Positions 53,767 to 64,000 of a DNA stretch of 64,000 nucleotides are shown piece after piece. The DNA comes from Nocardioides seonyuensis (GTDB lineage Bacteria; Actinomycetota; Actinomycetes; Propionibacteriales; Nocardioidaceae). The number at the start of each line of letters is the position of its first letter. Within the stretch, counting starts at the first letter, position 1. The position numbers and the translations under genes were made by a program. The notes beneath the pieces are model-generated. The model did not search any database and was not told the origin of the DNA. It worked only from the letters and a program-made list of their open reading frames with translations. The stretch is taken from positions 1,302,001-1,366,000 of the forward strand of contig NZ_CP038436.1 of assembly GCF_004683965.1 (NCBI RefSeq). Direction: 5' to 3'.

Positions 53767-54579
53767 TTGGACTCTTCGGGCGAGACACCCCAGCCCGGCT
53801 TCCTCGCCGACCTCACCGGACGTCGAGCCGGGCTCGCGGCCGTCGTGCTCCTCGCGGCCTACTCGGTGCCGGTCGCGGTGGCGTGGGCGGGCGGCACGGC
53901 GGAGGGCAGGCGGCTCCTCGGCGACAGCTCGGGGCTCGTCGGACTGCTCAGCCTGGTGCTCGGAATGGGCCTCGTCGTCGCCCTCACGCTCAAGTTCGGG
54001 GGATGGTTCGCCCAGCTCGACTTCGGCGAGGAGTACGTGGAGACCTTTCGGCCGCTGGCGGGGTTTGCCCTCGGCTGGTGGCGGGTCCTGATGCAGTTCG
54101 GCTCGCTCATCCTGGTTGCCCTCGTCGCCGGCGAGGCCGAGGAGGCGGCCAACCTCGAGCGGATCACGGATCCCGAGACCAAGGCGCTCGTTTCCTACGC
54201 CGAGCGCGCCCCCATCCCCCGCGGATGGGAGTTCCACAGGGACTCCTTCTACCAGAGCGTCTACCGCGAGGGCCCCAACGCGGTCTACCGCGGTCAGTAC
54301 GCCGTCCCGGCGGCGATCACCGCGGCGGACATGGAGGCCTGGCTCCGCGATCCCGGTTGGCTCCGAGGAGCGGATGGGAAGCCACCCATCGGTGCCCTGC
54401 AGGACATCACCTGCGACGCAGGCGAGGTCACGTGCGAGGCGGAGGTGACGCCCGAGCCGGGGCAACCTGTGGAGTACACCGTCAGCGTCCGCCTGATCGA
54501 CGGTCTCACCGTTGTCCTCGACGACTCCTCGCCCGGAGAGCTGCTGTCCTACGAGATGGAGTACGAGAAGGCCACCTAG
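53767..54579 (+). CDS. Membrane protein with C-terminal extracytoplasmic domain, unknown function
   Basis: A 270-residue protein with three hydrophobic segments in the N-terminal half (about 22-43, 55-77 and 95-122) and a roughly 145-residue polar C-terminal domain. The latter contains a Cys pair (ITCDAGEVTCEAEV) that could form a disulfide if extracytoplasmic. I do not recognise a family. Start is TTG at 53767, four bases after the stop of the previous gene. The pair is probably co-transcribed and may form one complex. Confidence 0.72.
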   Translation: MDSSGETPQPGFLADLTGRRAGLAAVVLLAAYSVPVAVAWAGGTAEGRRLLGDSSGLVGLLSLVLGMGLVVALTLKFGGWFAQLDFGEEYVETFRPLAGFALGWWRVLMQFGSLILVALVAGEAEEAANLERITDPETKALVSYAERAPIPRGWEFHRDSFYQSVYREGPNAVYRGQYAVPAAITAADMEAWLRDPGWLRGADGKPPIGALQDITCDAGEVTCEAEVTPEPGQPVEYTVSVRLIDGLTVVLDDSSPGELLSYEMEYEKAT

Positions 54580-54588
54580 CCCCCGCCG

Positions 54589-56936
<2,348 letters not shown>

Positions 56937-57096
56937 GGTGCGTCCTCGGATCGTTGGGTCGGGTGTACGACGCGGGGGCAGCGGCGTTGTCCGCCAGCCC
57001 CCGGGCTCCCTCGATTCTACGGGCGCCGCCAGGCCCGTCCCGCCGGTATCTCACGTCGGTGCCCGGCGGTGGTTCCGGAGCGCGGCACGTGTCGGC

Positions 57097-57117
57097 TTGA
57101 CCTTGACGCAGCGTCAA
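57097..57117 (+). promoter_or_regulatory. MerR-type operator/promoter before the ABC transporter
   Basis: TTGACC (57097-57102) is followed at once by the perfect dyad TTGACGCAGCGTCAA (57103-57117), 17 bp before the ATG at 57135. Dyads of this TTGACG-N3-CGTCAA type between promoter elements are typical of actinobacterial MerR regulators, and a MerR gene ends this operon. Confidence 0.65.
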
Positions 57118-57134
57118 CCCTCCACGCTGTCCGC

Positions 57135-57914
57135 ATGACGACACAGACACCCACCATCGAGGCGGTCGGACTCACCAAGTCCTACGGCGACCAACCCGTC
57201 CTCCATGACCTCCACCTCACCGTCCCGCCCGGCACCGTCTACGCCCTCCTGGGGCCCAACGGGGCCGGGAAGACGACCACGGTCCGCATCCTCACCACGC
57301 TCGTCAGCGCCGACGGCGGCGAGGCCCGCGTCGCCGGAGCCGATGTCCGGACCGAGGCTGACGCCGTACGACGCAGCATCGGCGTCACCGGCCAGTTCTC
57401 GGCGATCGACGAGCTGCTCACCGGCCGGGAGAACCTCCGGCTGATGGCGGACCTCCTCCACCTCTCCCGCCCGGACGCCCGCGCGCGGGTCGACGAGCTG
57501 CTGGAGAGGTTCGGCCTCACCGATGCCGCCGACCGCCGCGCAGCGACGTACTCCGGGGGGATGAAGCGCCGGCTCGACCTCGCCATGACGCTGGTCGGGC
57601 GGCCTCAGGTGATCTTCCTCGACGAGCCGACGACCGGGCTGGACCCGCGCAGCCGCCGCGACCTGTGGCAGGTCGTGCGGGAGCTGCTGGCCGACGGGGT
57701 GACGATCTTCCTCACCACGCAGTACCTCGAGGAGGCTGACCAGCTCGCGGACACCGTCGGCCTGCTCGACGGCGGCCGCCTGGTCGCCACCGGCACACCC
57801 GCCGAGCTCAAGGCGAGGACGGGAGGCCAGACGCTCGACGACGTGTTCCTCGCGCTCACCGGCCACCCCGCCACCGCTGACGAGGACACCGCTGACAAGG
57901 AGACAGCCCGATGA
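57135..57914 (+). CDS. Daunorubicin-type ABC transporter ATPase
   Basis: A 259-residue ATPase of the DrrA group. Walker A is GPNGAGKTTT, the signature is YSGGMKRRLDLA (the Met/Lys form typical for DrrA), Walker B is VIFLDEPTTGLD and the switch region is LTTQYLEEADQLAD. C-terminal GGQTLDDVFLALTG is the DrrA family tail. Start ATG at 57135. It overlaps the permease start by 4 bp. It exports hydrophobic drugs or lipids; MerR control suggests a drug inducer. Confidence 0.95.
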   Translation: MTTQTPTIEAVGLTKSYGDQPVLHDLHLTVPPGTVYALLGPNGAGKTTTVRILTTLVSADGGEARVAGADVRTEADAVRRSIGVTGQFSAIDELLTGRENLRLMADLLHLSRPDARARVDELLERFGLTDAADRRAATYSGGMKRRLDLAMTLVGRPQVIFLDEPTTGLDPRSRRDLWQVVRELLADGVTIFLTTQYLEEADQLADTVGLLDGGRLVATGTPAELKARTGGQTLDDVFLALTGHPATADEDTADKETAR

Positions 57915-58699
57915 GCACGATCACCCTCACCGCACGCGACTCGGTCACGATGTGGCGACGCAACGTCAGGCACATCATGCGATACCCCTCGCTGACCTTG
58001 ATGCTCATCGCCCAGCCCGTGCTCTTCCTGCTGCTGTTCGTCTACGTCTTCGGCGGCACGATGGGCGCAGGCCTCTCCGGGGGTGGCGGAAGGCGCGAGT
58101 ACCTCACCTACATCGCCCCGGCCATCTTGATCATCACCGTGTCCTCCGTGGCTCTCAGCGTGGCGATCCACGTGGCCAAGGACTCCACCGAGGGGATCAT
58201 CGACCGCTTCCGGACGATGCCCATCGCCAGGTCGTCGGTGCTGACCGGCCACGTCCTTGCCGCACTGGCGCAGACGGCAGCCGCCGTGGCCATCGTGCTC
58301 CTCGTCGCCGTCCTGATCGGCTACCGCCCCGAAGCCGACGCCGTCGGCTGGCTCGGTGCGCTCGGCATCCTGACGCTCCTCACGATCGCGCTGACCTGGC
58401 TCTGCGTCGCACTCGGCCTCGCCGCCGACAGTGTCGAGACCGCGAGCAACACCCCGATGTTCCTGATGCTGCTGCCGTTCCTCTCGAGCGCGTTCGTGCC
58501 GACCGACTCCATGCCCGCAGGACTCGCCTGGGTCGCGGAGAACCAGCCGTTCACCCCGATCATCGACATGCTGCGCGCCAGCCTGGAGGGCACCAGCCCG
58601 GGCACGGACGCGTGGTGGGCCGTCGGCTGGTGCGTGGTGATCACGGCGCTCTGCTCGCGGTGGGCCCTGCGGCTCTTCAGTCGGGCTCGGGCAGTCTGA
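57911..58699 (+). CDS. ABC-2 type permease (DrrB-like)
   Basis: A 262-residue permease with six helices. After an N-terminal amphipathic segment with MWRRNVRHIMRYPSL, the first helix is VLFLLLFVYVFGG, and the conserved stretch GIIDRFRTMPIARSSVLTGHV precedes the core helices. NTPMFLMLLPFLSSAFVPTD near the C-terminus is typical of DrrB-like proteins. It works with the ATPase encoded upstream. ATG start overlaps the ATPase stop, and merR begins four bases after its stop. Confidence 0.93.
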   Translation: MSTITLTARDSVTMWRRNVRHIMRYPSLTLMLIAQPVLFLLLFVYVFGGTMGAGLSGGGGRREYLTYIAPAILIITVSSVALSVAIHVAKDSTEGIIDRFRTMPIARSSVLTGHVLAALAQTAAAVAIVLLVAVLIGYRPEADAVGWLGALGILTLLTIALTWLCVALGLAADSVETASNTPMFLMLLPFLSSAFVPTDSMPAGLAWVAENQPFTPIIDMLRASLEGTSPGTDAWWAVGWCVVITALCSRWALRLFSRARAV

Positions 58700-58703
58700 G
58701 TCC

Positions 58704-59474
58704 ATGCTCACCATCAGCCAGCTCGCGGCGCACGCCGGGGTCACCGTGCGCGCCGTGCGCCACTACCACCAGGTCGGGTTGTTGCCGGAGCCTGCTCGGG
58801 ACGGCTCGGGCTACCGCACCTACGGCGCGACGGACGTCGTACGCCTGATCCGGATCCGGACGCTCGCAGAGGCGGGAGTGCCGCTGGCGCGAGTAGAGGA
58901 GCTGCTCGACGCCTCGACGAGGGACTTCTCCGAGGCGGTCGCCCAGATCGACGCCGACCTGAGGGCGCGGATCCGCGAGCTCCAGGAGCACCGTCGGCGC
59001 ATCGCCCGTCTCGCCGACGGCGACTCGCTGGCGCTGCCCCCACAGGTGGTCGCCTACCTCGAGCGGCTACGGGCTGCGGGCACGTCGGAGGCCATGATCG
59101 AGGGCGAGCGCGACGGCTGGATCCTGCTGGCAGCACGATGGCCGGAGAAGATCCCGGCTCTCATGGAGCAGAAGAACGCCCAGCTGGACGACCCGCGCAC
59201 GGTGCGGCTCTACCGCCTCATCACCGAGCTGGCCGAGGACGGCCTCGACGACGCACGGCTCACCGAGGCAGCCGACCTGATGGCCGAGATCGCGGATGAG
59301 GCAGCGGAGCGCGGCGAGCTCGAGCAGCAGAACGCGGAGCTGTCGGACGACGCCGTCGTCGGCCTCATCGACTCCTACGCGTTCGACGCCCACCCCATCG
59401 TCGAGAGGCTCCAGGAGCTGATGGCGGAACGAGGGTGGACCGGCTGGACCAGGATCGAGCGCTCAGAGGGTTAG
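58704..59474 (+). CDS. MerR-family regulator with TipA-like C-terminus
   Basis: A 256-residue MerR regulator. The HTH and wing are LTISQLAAHAGVTVRAVRHYHQVGLLPEPAR and GYRTYGATDVVRLIRIRTLAEAGVPLARVEELL; a long dimerisation helix follows. The C-terminal 130 residues form a helical domain without Cys metal sites, so it likely senses an organic drug. It is the third gene of the ABC operon and probably controls the dyad promoter upstream. Its stop shares bases with the convergent DUF5063 gene. Confidence 0.9.
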   Translation: MLTISQLAAHAGVTVRAVRHYHQVGLLPEPARDGSGYRTYGATDVVRLIRIRTLAEAGVPLARVEELLDASTRDFSEAVAQIDADLRARIRELQEHRRRIARLADGDSLALPPQVVAYLERLRAAGTSEAMIEGERDGWILLAARWPEKIPALMEQKNAQLDDPRTVRLYRLITELAEDGLDDARLTEAADLMAEIADEAAERGELEQQNAELSDDAVVGLIDSYAFDAHPIVERLQELMAERGWTGWTRIERSEG

Positions 59475-60064
59475 GCCGGCGTGACCCCGCCGAGGATCTC
59501 GTTGGCGACGGTGACCGCCTGGGCGTTCTCCTCGAAGTCGGTGTCGAACCTGTCGTGCGCCACCACCGTCAGCAAGGCGTTGAGGGCGGCGCCGGCGAGG
59601 TTGCCCCAGTTGTTGACGTAGGAGAACTGCCACCACCACAGCGCCTCCTCGATGTCGCCGACGCGGAAGTGGCGCAGGCCGTTGTCGAGGTCGATGGCGA
59701 TGGAGGCGAGGTCGTCGGAGAGGTGGCTCTGGACGACCTCGGGGACGTAGGGGTCGAAGACGAAGCTGTAGGTGTCGATCCCCCCGAGCATCTCGGCCAG
59801 GCGCAGGCGCAGCTCGTCGATGTCGGGCTCGGGGCCGACGTCGGGCTGGAACTCCTCGCGCGGGGTGAAGTCGAGCTGGGCGCCGAGTCGCGCACCGGCG
59901 AGCAGGACCTGGCTGATCTCGAGGAGCAGCAGGGACACCGCGCGGGCGCCGTTGCCCTCGCGAGCAACCGCCCGCAGCGCGAGCAGGAAGCTCTCGACCT
60001 GGTCGGCGATCTGTGCGGCGAACTCGTAGCGGTCGACGGCCGCGCCACCGGATTCCTCAGTCAT
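59471..60064 (-). CDS. DUF5063 protein
   Basis: A 197-residue acidic, helical protein matching DUF5063, with [22 protein letters not shown] near the N-terminus and [26 protein letters not shown] near the C-terminus (given in part). It lies directly downstream of recR with an 8-bp overlap of its start with the recR stop. In many actinobacteria it sits in the same recR/ybaB/dnaX cluster, suggesting a link to DNA repair or replication, though no function is known. Confidence 0.83.
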   Translation of the reverse strand: MTEESGGAAVDRYEFAAQIADQVESFLLALRAVAREGNGARAVSLLLLEISQVLLAGARLGAQLDFTPREEFQPDVGPEPDIDELRLRLAEMLGGIDTYSFVFDPYVPEVVQSHLSDDLASIAIDLDNGLRHFRVGDIEEALWWWQFSYVNNWGNLAGAALNALLTVVAHDRFDTDFEENAQAVTVANEILGGVTPA

Positions 60065-60656
60065 CGGCTGATCTCCTTCCGGCGAATGCCCGGCCCAGAG
60101 TGACCTCGTCGGCGTACTCCAGGTCACCGCCTACGGGCAGTCCACTCGCCAAACGTGTCACGCGCAACCCCATCGGCTGGAGGAATCTCGTGAGATAGGT
60201 CGCGGTGGCCTCGCCCTCGAGGTTGGGGTCGGTGGCCAGGATGACCTCGGAGACGGCTCCGTCGGCCAGCCGGGTCATCAGCTCGCGCACGTGGAGCTGG
60301 TCGGGACCGATGCCGTCGATGGGGGAGATCGCCCCGCCAAGCACGTGGTAGCGGCCCTTGAACTCGCGGGTGCGCTCGATCGCCACGACGTCCTTGTACT
60401 CCTCGACGACGCACAGGACGCTCGGGTCGCGGCGCGGGTCACGGCAGATCCGGCACTGCTCGTCCTCGCTGACGTTGAAGCAGACCGAGCAGAACTTCAC
60501 CTTGGCCTTGACCTCGATGAGGACGTCGGCGAGACGGCGTACGTCGGCAGGCTCGGCCTGCAGCAGGTGGAACGCGATCCGCTGCGCGCTCTTGGGGCCG
60601 ACCCCGGGCAACCGCCCGAGCTCGTCGATGAGGTCCTGGACGACGCCTTCGTACAA
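60057..60656 (-). CDS. recR: Recombination mediator protein RecR
   Basis: A 199-residue protein. The N-terminal helix-hairpin-helix is [18 protein letters not shown] four-Cys zinc finger ([16 protein letters not shown]) follows, and then a Toprim domain from [17 protein letters not shown] with the Walker-like [13 protein letters not shown]. With RecO and RecF it loads RecA at gaps. Start is ATG at 60656, 9 bp after ybaB. Order dnaX-ybaB-recR is universal in bacteria. Confidence 0.97.
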   Translation of the reverse strand: MYEGVVQDLIDELGRLPGVGPKSAQRIAFHLLQAEPADVRRLADVLIEVKAKVKFCSVCFNVSEDEQCRICRDPRRDPSVLCVVEEYKDVVAIERTREFKGRYHVLGGAISPIDGIGPDQLHVRELMTRLADGAVSEVILATDPNLEGEATATYLTRFLQPMGLRVTRLASGLPVGGDLEYADEVTLGRAFAGRRSADD

Positions 60657-60665
60657 CTCGGGTCC

Positions 60666-61016
60666 TCAGCCCAGGCCGGGCATGCCGCCGGCCAGCGGGC
60701 CCATGGCCTCGCTGGCCAGTGCCTCCGCCTTGGCCTTGGCGTCGCGGTAGGCGGCCACGATCATGTCGGAGAGGTCGGAGAGGTCGTCGGGGTCGCTGCC
60801 GTCGAACTCGCCCGCCCGGATGGTGACGGAGACGAGCTCTCCCACACCGTTGGCGGTGACCTGGACGGCTCCGCCGGCGACGGTGCCGTCGACCCTCTGC
60901 TCGACGAGGTCGGCCTGGGCCTGGGTGAGCTGCTCCTGCATCTGCTGGGCCTGCTCGAGCAGGGCGTTCATGTCGAAGCCGCCGCCGCCGAGGGCGTCGA
61001 AGGGGTTCTGGCTCAT
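60666..61016 (-). CDS. ybaB: YbaB/EbfC nucleoid-associated protein
   Basis: A 116-residue DNA-binding protein. The family core is LLEQAQQMQEQLTQAQADL followed by GTVAGGAVQVTANGVGELVSVTI and PDDLSDLSDMIVAAYRDA. It forms dimers that bind DNA and compact the nucleoid. Encoded between dnaX and recR in the usual order. ATG start at 61016. Confidence 0.95.
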   Translation of the reverse strand: MSQNPFDALGGGGFDMNALLEQAQQMQEQLTQAQADLVEQRVDGTVAGGAVQVTANGVGELVSVTIRAGEFDGSDPDDLSDLSDMIVAAYRDAKAKAEALASEAMGPLAGGMPGLG

Positions 61017-61070
61017 GGTGTTCCTCGCATCCGGGTGTGTGGTCGGTGTCGCGGCCGGTGGGCGGCCGCG

Positions 61071-63161
61071 TCAGTCGTGCTTGATCTCCTCGATGAGTCG
61101 CGCGCCGAGCGTCTGGCTCAGCAGCGCCTCGCTGTCGAGCCCGGCTGTCTCGGCATCGAGGTCGTCGGGGTCGACGTCGTCGTCGGCGGACCGCACGGGG
61201 GCGGCGTCGGCCTCGCCAGGCTCGTTGGCCCGGGCCTGCTGGAGCGCCTCGCGTGCCGCGGCCAGGCCGGCACCCTCGGTGCTGGCGGCAGCCGTCTCGT
61301 CGCTGGCCCATGCCGGTGCCGCGTCAGCCGGGGCCTGCGGCTGGGGCGCGTCCTGCGGCTGGCCCGTCGGTGCGGCGGGCGCCGCGGCCGGTGCGGTGGA
61401 GTGCTTGGTGATGGTCGGGGCATCGCCGGCGTGGCTCGGGTCGACGATCGAGTCGATCCGCCAGTCCATGCCGATGACGTCGATCGCCGTCTGCCGCAGC
61501 ACCTCGTCGCCGCCGCCACGCAGGAAGGACTCGCGCGGGCCTTCGGAGTTGAAGCCGATCGTGAGCGTCGTGGTGTCGACCCCGACGACGTGGGCGTTCT
61601 GGGAGAGGACCATCCACACCAGCCGCCGACGTGTCTTGAGCGCCTCGAGGACGTCGGGCCACAGGCGGCGGACGTCGACCAGGCTGAGGCCACCCTGCGG
61701 GCCGGCGGGCTGGGAGGCCACGACCCCGGCACCTGACGGCTCGGGGCTCGGCTCCGCAGTCACCGGAGCCGGCTCCTCCGATGGCTCCGACCACTGCGTC
61801 GAGGACGGCGGGGGCGGAGGCGGCGGAGGACCGGGGTCTGCTGCCGGGGACGGGGTGGGCGCGGCCGCCGACGGACGCGACGCCTCGGGCGCAGGCCCCT
61901 CGGGGGCGGGCGCCTCGGGCGCGCTGGCCGGCGCACGGGACGCTGGCGCGGCCTGCGGCGGGGTGCTCGACGCCGAGGAGTGTGGACCGCCGGTGACGTC
62001 CATCCGCCGCTCGAGACGGTCGAGCCTGGCCATGACGCCCTCGGACGTGTGGTCGGCGCCGGGCAGCAGCACCTTGGCGCAGACCAGCTCGAGCAGCAGG
62101 CGTGGCGCGGTGGCCCCGCGCATCTCGGTGAGGCCGGCGGCGACGATGTCGGCGGCACGACTGAGCTCGTGGGCTCCGAAGCGGGCGGACTGGGCGACCA
62201 GCCGCTCACCGGCGTCCTCGGCGACGTCGATGAGGCCAGTCGCAGGGGCGTCCGGCACGGCCATCACGATGACGAGGTCACGAAGGCGGCGCAGGAGGTC
62301 CTCGGTGAAGCGACGCGGGTCCTGGCCCGTCTCGACGACCTTGTCGACGACCCCGAACACCGCCGCGCCGTCGCGGGCGGCGAACGCCTCGACGACCTCG
62401 TCGAGCAACGAGTCGGGGGTGAAGCCGAGCAGGTCGGTCGCCAGCTGGTGGGTCACCCCCGCGTCGCCGGCACCGCCGAGCAGCTGGTCGAGGACCGACA
62501 GGGTGTCGCGGGCGGAGCCACCACCGGCACGCACCACCAGCGGGAGGGCCGCAGGCTCGATCGACACACCCTCCTCGGCACACAGGGTCGAGAGGTAGTC
62601 GCTGAGCAGCTTGGGCGGAATCAGCCGGAAGGGGTAGTGGTGGGTGCGGGACCGGATCGTCGGCAGCACCTTGTCAGGCTCGGTCGTGGCGAAGATGAAG
62701 CGGAGGTGGGGAGGCGGCTCCTCCACCAGCTTGAGCAGCGCGTTGAAGCCCTGGGTGGAGACCATGTGGGCCTCGTCGATGATGTAGACCTTGTAACGGT
62801 CTCGCACGGGGGCGAAGAAGGCCTTCTCACGCAGGTCGCGCGCGTCGTCGACGCCTCCGTGGGAGGCCGCGTCGATCTCGATGACGTCGATCGAGCCGGG
62901 CCCGCCGCGAGCCAGGTCACGACAGCTGTCGCACTCACCGCACGGATCGGCCACCGGCGCCTGCACGCAGTTGAGCGCCCGGGCGAGGATGCGGGCGCTC
63001 GTGGTCTTGCCGCAGCCGCGCGGACCGGAGAAGAGGTAGGCGTGGTTGACCCGGTTGCCGGCGAGCGCCGCACGCAGCGGCTCGGTCACGTGGTCCTGCC
63101 CGATGACCTCCTGGAAGGTCTCGGGCCGGTAGCGGCGATAGAGCGCGAGGGGTGACTCCAC
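61071..63161 (-). CDS. dnaX: DNA polymerase III subunits gamma/tau
   Basis: A 696-residue clamp-loader subunit. AAA+ motifs are Walker A GPRGCGKTTSA, the zinc ligands in NCVQAPVADPCGECDSC, Walker B with IDEAHMVS, and the sensor-1 region FATTEPDKVL. Domain III and the tau-specific C-terminus, which binds DNA polymerase and DnaB, are separated by an Ala/Pro-rich linker (about 430-510). Start is GTG at 63161 (VESPLALYRRYRP); a longer upstream extension would run into the SRP RNA. First gene of the dnaX-ybaB-recR cluster. Confidence 0.97.
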   Translation of the reverse strand: MESPLALYRRYRPETFQEVIGQDHVTEPLRAALAGNRVNHAYLFSGPRGCGKTTSARILARALNCVQAPVADPCGECDSCRDLARGGPGSIDVIEIDAASHGGVDDARDLREKAFFAPVRDRYKVYIIDEAHMVSTQGFNALLKLVEEPPPHLRFIFATTEPDKVLPTIRSRTHHYPFRLIPPKLLSDYLSTLCAEEGVSIEPAALPLVVRAGGGSARDTLSVLDQLLGGAGDAGVTHQLATDLLGFTPDSLLDEVVEAFAARDGAAVFGVVDKVVETGQDPRRFTEDLLRRLRDLVIVMAVPDAPATGLIDVAEDAGERLVAQSARFGAHELSRAADIVAAGLTEMRGATAPRLLLELVCAKVLLPGADHTSEGVMARLDRLERRMDVTGGPHSSASSTPPQAAPASRAPASAPEAPAPEGPAPEASRPSAAAPTPSPAADPGPPPPPPPPSSTQWSEPSEEPAPVTAEPSPEPSGAGVVASQPAGPQGGLSLVDVRRLWPDVLEALKTRRRLVWMVLSQNAHVVGVDTTTLTIGFNSEGPRESFLRGGGDEVLRQTAIDVIGMDWRIDSIVDPSHAGDAPTITKHSTAPAAAPAAPTGQPQDAPQPQAPADAAPAWASDETAAASTEGAGLAAAREALQQARANEPGEADAAPVRSADDDVDPDDLDAETAGLDSEALLSQTLGARLIEEIKHD

Positions 63162-63242
63162 GTCGTGAACCCTAACCGTGCCCACCCACAGTCGACACCC
63201 GCCGGGATGCCCGGCCGGGACACAGGGTGGGCCCGGACATGA

Positions 63243-63335
63243 AGAGGCCCCCCACGCACCCATCAGAGCTCACTTGCCCTTGCTGCCTTCCGGCCCTGGG
63301 GGATTGGGCGAGGTGACGCCGCGTGGGGGGTTGGC
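63243..63335 (-). ncRNA. ffs: Signal recognition particle RNA (4.5S type)
   Basis: On the minus strand the conserved SRP loop GGCCGGAAGGCAGCAAGGG is visible near 63280-63298. The ends CCCCCCACGC (63321-63330) and GCGTGGGGGG (63248-63257) pair to form the long hairpin of the small bacterial SRP RNA. Exact ends are uncertain by a few bases. The position beside dnaX and a tRNA-Ser matches many actinobacteria. Confidence 0.92.
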
Positions 63336-63339
63336 GGTG

Positions 63340-63368
63340 AGTCTAGGGGAGGCGTCGTACCGGACCAA
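63340..63368 (-). promoter_or_regulatory. SRP RNA promoter
   Basis: On the minus strand TTGGTC (63363-63368), a 17-bp spacer and TAGACT (63340-63345) form a good promoter, with a predicted start about 63333-63335, which fits the 5' end of the RNA. Confidence 0.65.
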
Positions 63369-63415
63369 AGCGGGCGATTTCACCGGCTGGCGAGACGACC
63401 GGTAGCCTCCTCCGC

Positions 63416-63504
63416 GGAGGTATCGCCTAGTGGCCTATGGCGCTCGCTTGGAAAGCGGGTTGGGTTAATAGCCCTCGGGGGTTCGAATCCCCCTACCTCC
63501 GCCA
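63416..63504 (+). tRNA. tRNA-Ser (anticodon GGA)
   Basis: An 89-nt class II tRNA. The acceptor GGAGGTA pairs with TACCTCC. The anticodon loop TTGGAAA gives GGA, reading UCC and UCU. A long variable arm (GGGTTAATAGCCCTC region) marks serine tRNA. The T arm is GGGG-TTCGAAT-CCCC, and the CCA end is encoded. A strong hairpin terminator follows. Confidence 0.95.
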
Positions 63505-63772
63505 GCGGCACCACTGACCCGGGCCTTCGTGGCCCGGGTCAGTTGTCTGACACCGGTGGTCTCACCCGTGGTCCTGGGTGCCGTCGGCGCATGACAGCCG
63601 TAACTGGCTGTCTGACTGCGAGGTATAGACCACCGGGCATCTCCTTGTCCCGGACGCTAGTGTCCGCCCCGGCGCACCCTGCGGACACCGCCCAACCTCG
63701 GAGAAGACATGACTCGCCTCGACTCGAACTGCCCGACCCAGACGTCGTACTGAGTCGCGAGAACTGCCGACT
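63505..63772. other. Intergenic region before the last gene
   Basis: A 268-bp stretch containing the tRNA terminator and no clear gene. TATAGA near 63623-63628 is a possible -10 for the last gene, and TTGTCC with TAGTGT near 63644-63665 is another promoter candidate. Short open frames here have poor codon bias. Confidence 0.4.
63513..63543 (+). terminator. Hairpin terminator after tRNA-Ser
   Basis: ACTGACCCGGGCC and its exact inverse GGCCCGGGTCAGT form a 13-bp stem with loop TTCGT, starting 9 bp after the tRNA CCA end and followed by TGTCTG. It is a strong terminator candidate. Confidence 0.8.
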
Positions 63773-64000
63773 GTGAACGCGCATCGGGCGGCGGCGGCGG
63801 CTCTCGTGGCCGTCGGGCTCGTGGCTGTCGCGGTCTGGTATCTCGGCGGGACCAACCACTCCGTGACGAGCGTGGACGCGACCTACCTGGACAGCCAGCC
63901 GCGACTGTTCGCCGCAGACTCCCACGGTGCGATCGTTCATGTCGGTCAGCAGTTCCGGGGTCTCGACCGATCGGGTCGGGTCGTGTGGCAGCGCGACGAC
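63773..64000 (+). CDS. Membrane-anchored protein with propeller-like domain (3' end missing)
   Basis: An open frame from GTG at 63773 to the window end gives 76 residues, beginning VNAHRAAAAALVAVGLVAVAV, a signal anchor. It is followed by LFAADSHGAIVHVGQQFRG and LDRSGRVVWQRDD, which look like one blade of a PQQ-type or WD40-type beta propeller. Most of the protein lies outside the window, so its family and role cannot be stated. Codon bias is strong (G/C in third positions) and supports a real gene. Confidence 0.65.
   Translation, partial: MNAHRAAAAALVAVGLVAVAVWYLGGTNHSVTSVDATYLDSQPRLFAADSHGAIVHVGQQFRGLDRSGRVVWQRDD

Overview
The window looks like a chromosomal segment of a high-GC Gram-positive actinobacterium, most likely Nocardioidaceae (Nocardioides-like). 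This is inferred from the roughly 70% GC, frequent GTG/TTG starts and leaderless-looking promoters, the presence of WhiB, mycobacterial-type Crp, MarP and PonA2 proteins, and gene order. No rRNA, CRISPR array, insertion sequence or prophage was recognised. Two tRNAs (Pro-CGG, Ser-GGA) and the SRP RNA are present.

Layout. 1-8.7 kb: small stress and metabolic units (SDR-type reductase, DUF1772 protein, YihY protein, secreted subtilase, an ArsR-SRPBCC-deaminase operon, a SoxR-controlled SDR/QueA-like pair, a thioesterase). 8.7-13.7 kb: nitrate assimilation operon (narK, nasA, an NADH/FAD/[2Fe-2S] reductase) on the minus strand. 13.9-18.1 kb: acetate uptake and activation (DUF485, actP, acs). 18.0-29.9 kb: NhaA, a holin-like membrane protein, the marP-Nudix-TlpA-nth block, crp, a PLP enzyme, an ECF-type sigma factor with a membrane propeller protein, then MBL-Nudix-RidA-DUF4177.

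30.0-46.2 kb is an accessory block: a two-component system with a MacB/FtsX-like ABC exporter, a luciferase-like monooxygenase, a frameshifted MFS transporter, a GGDEF/EAL protein, a DUF222/HNH protein, a broken EEP nuclease, a GyrI-like protein, a haloalkane dehalogenase, and a CoA transferase with its IclR regulator. 46.3-52.7 kb returns to core genes (paired ArsA/Get3-like ATPases, WhiB4-like, PonA2, YqeY, metallophosphoesterase), followed by tRNA-Pro and two membrane proteins behind twin palindromes. 54.6-63.5 kb holds asd/ask, an ABC-MerR resistance module, DUF5063, recR, ybaB, dnaX, the SRP RNA and tRNA-Ser. A partial membrane-anchored beta-propeller-like gene closes the window.

The core genes (acs, holin-like, marP, Nudix, tlpA-like, nth, crp, MBL, ridA, DUF4177, arsA pair, whiB4, ponA2, phosphoesterase, asd, ask, recR, ybaB, dnaX, ffs, tRNA-Ser) run in the same order as recalled for the Rv3667-Rv3721c region of Mycobacterium tuberculosis. 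The other genes appear to be inserted into this backbone. Regulatory logic is unusually legible: several regulators sit beside palindromes that overlap the predicted promoters of their neighbours (ArsR, SoxR, IclR, MerR, Crp).
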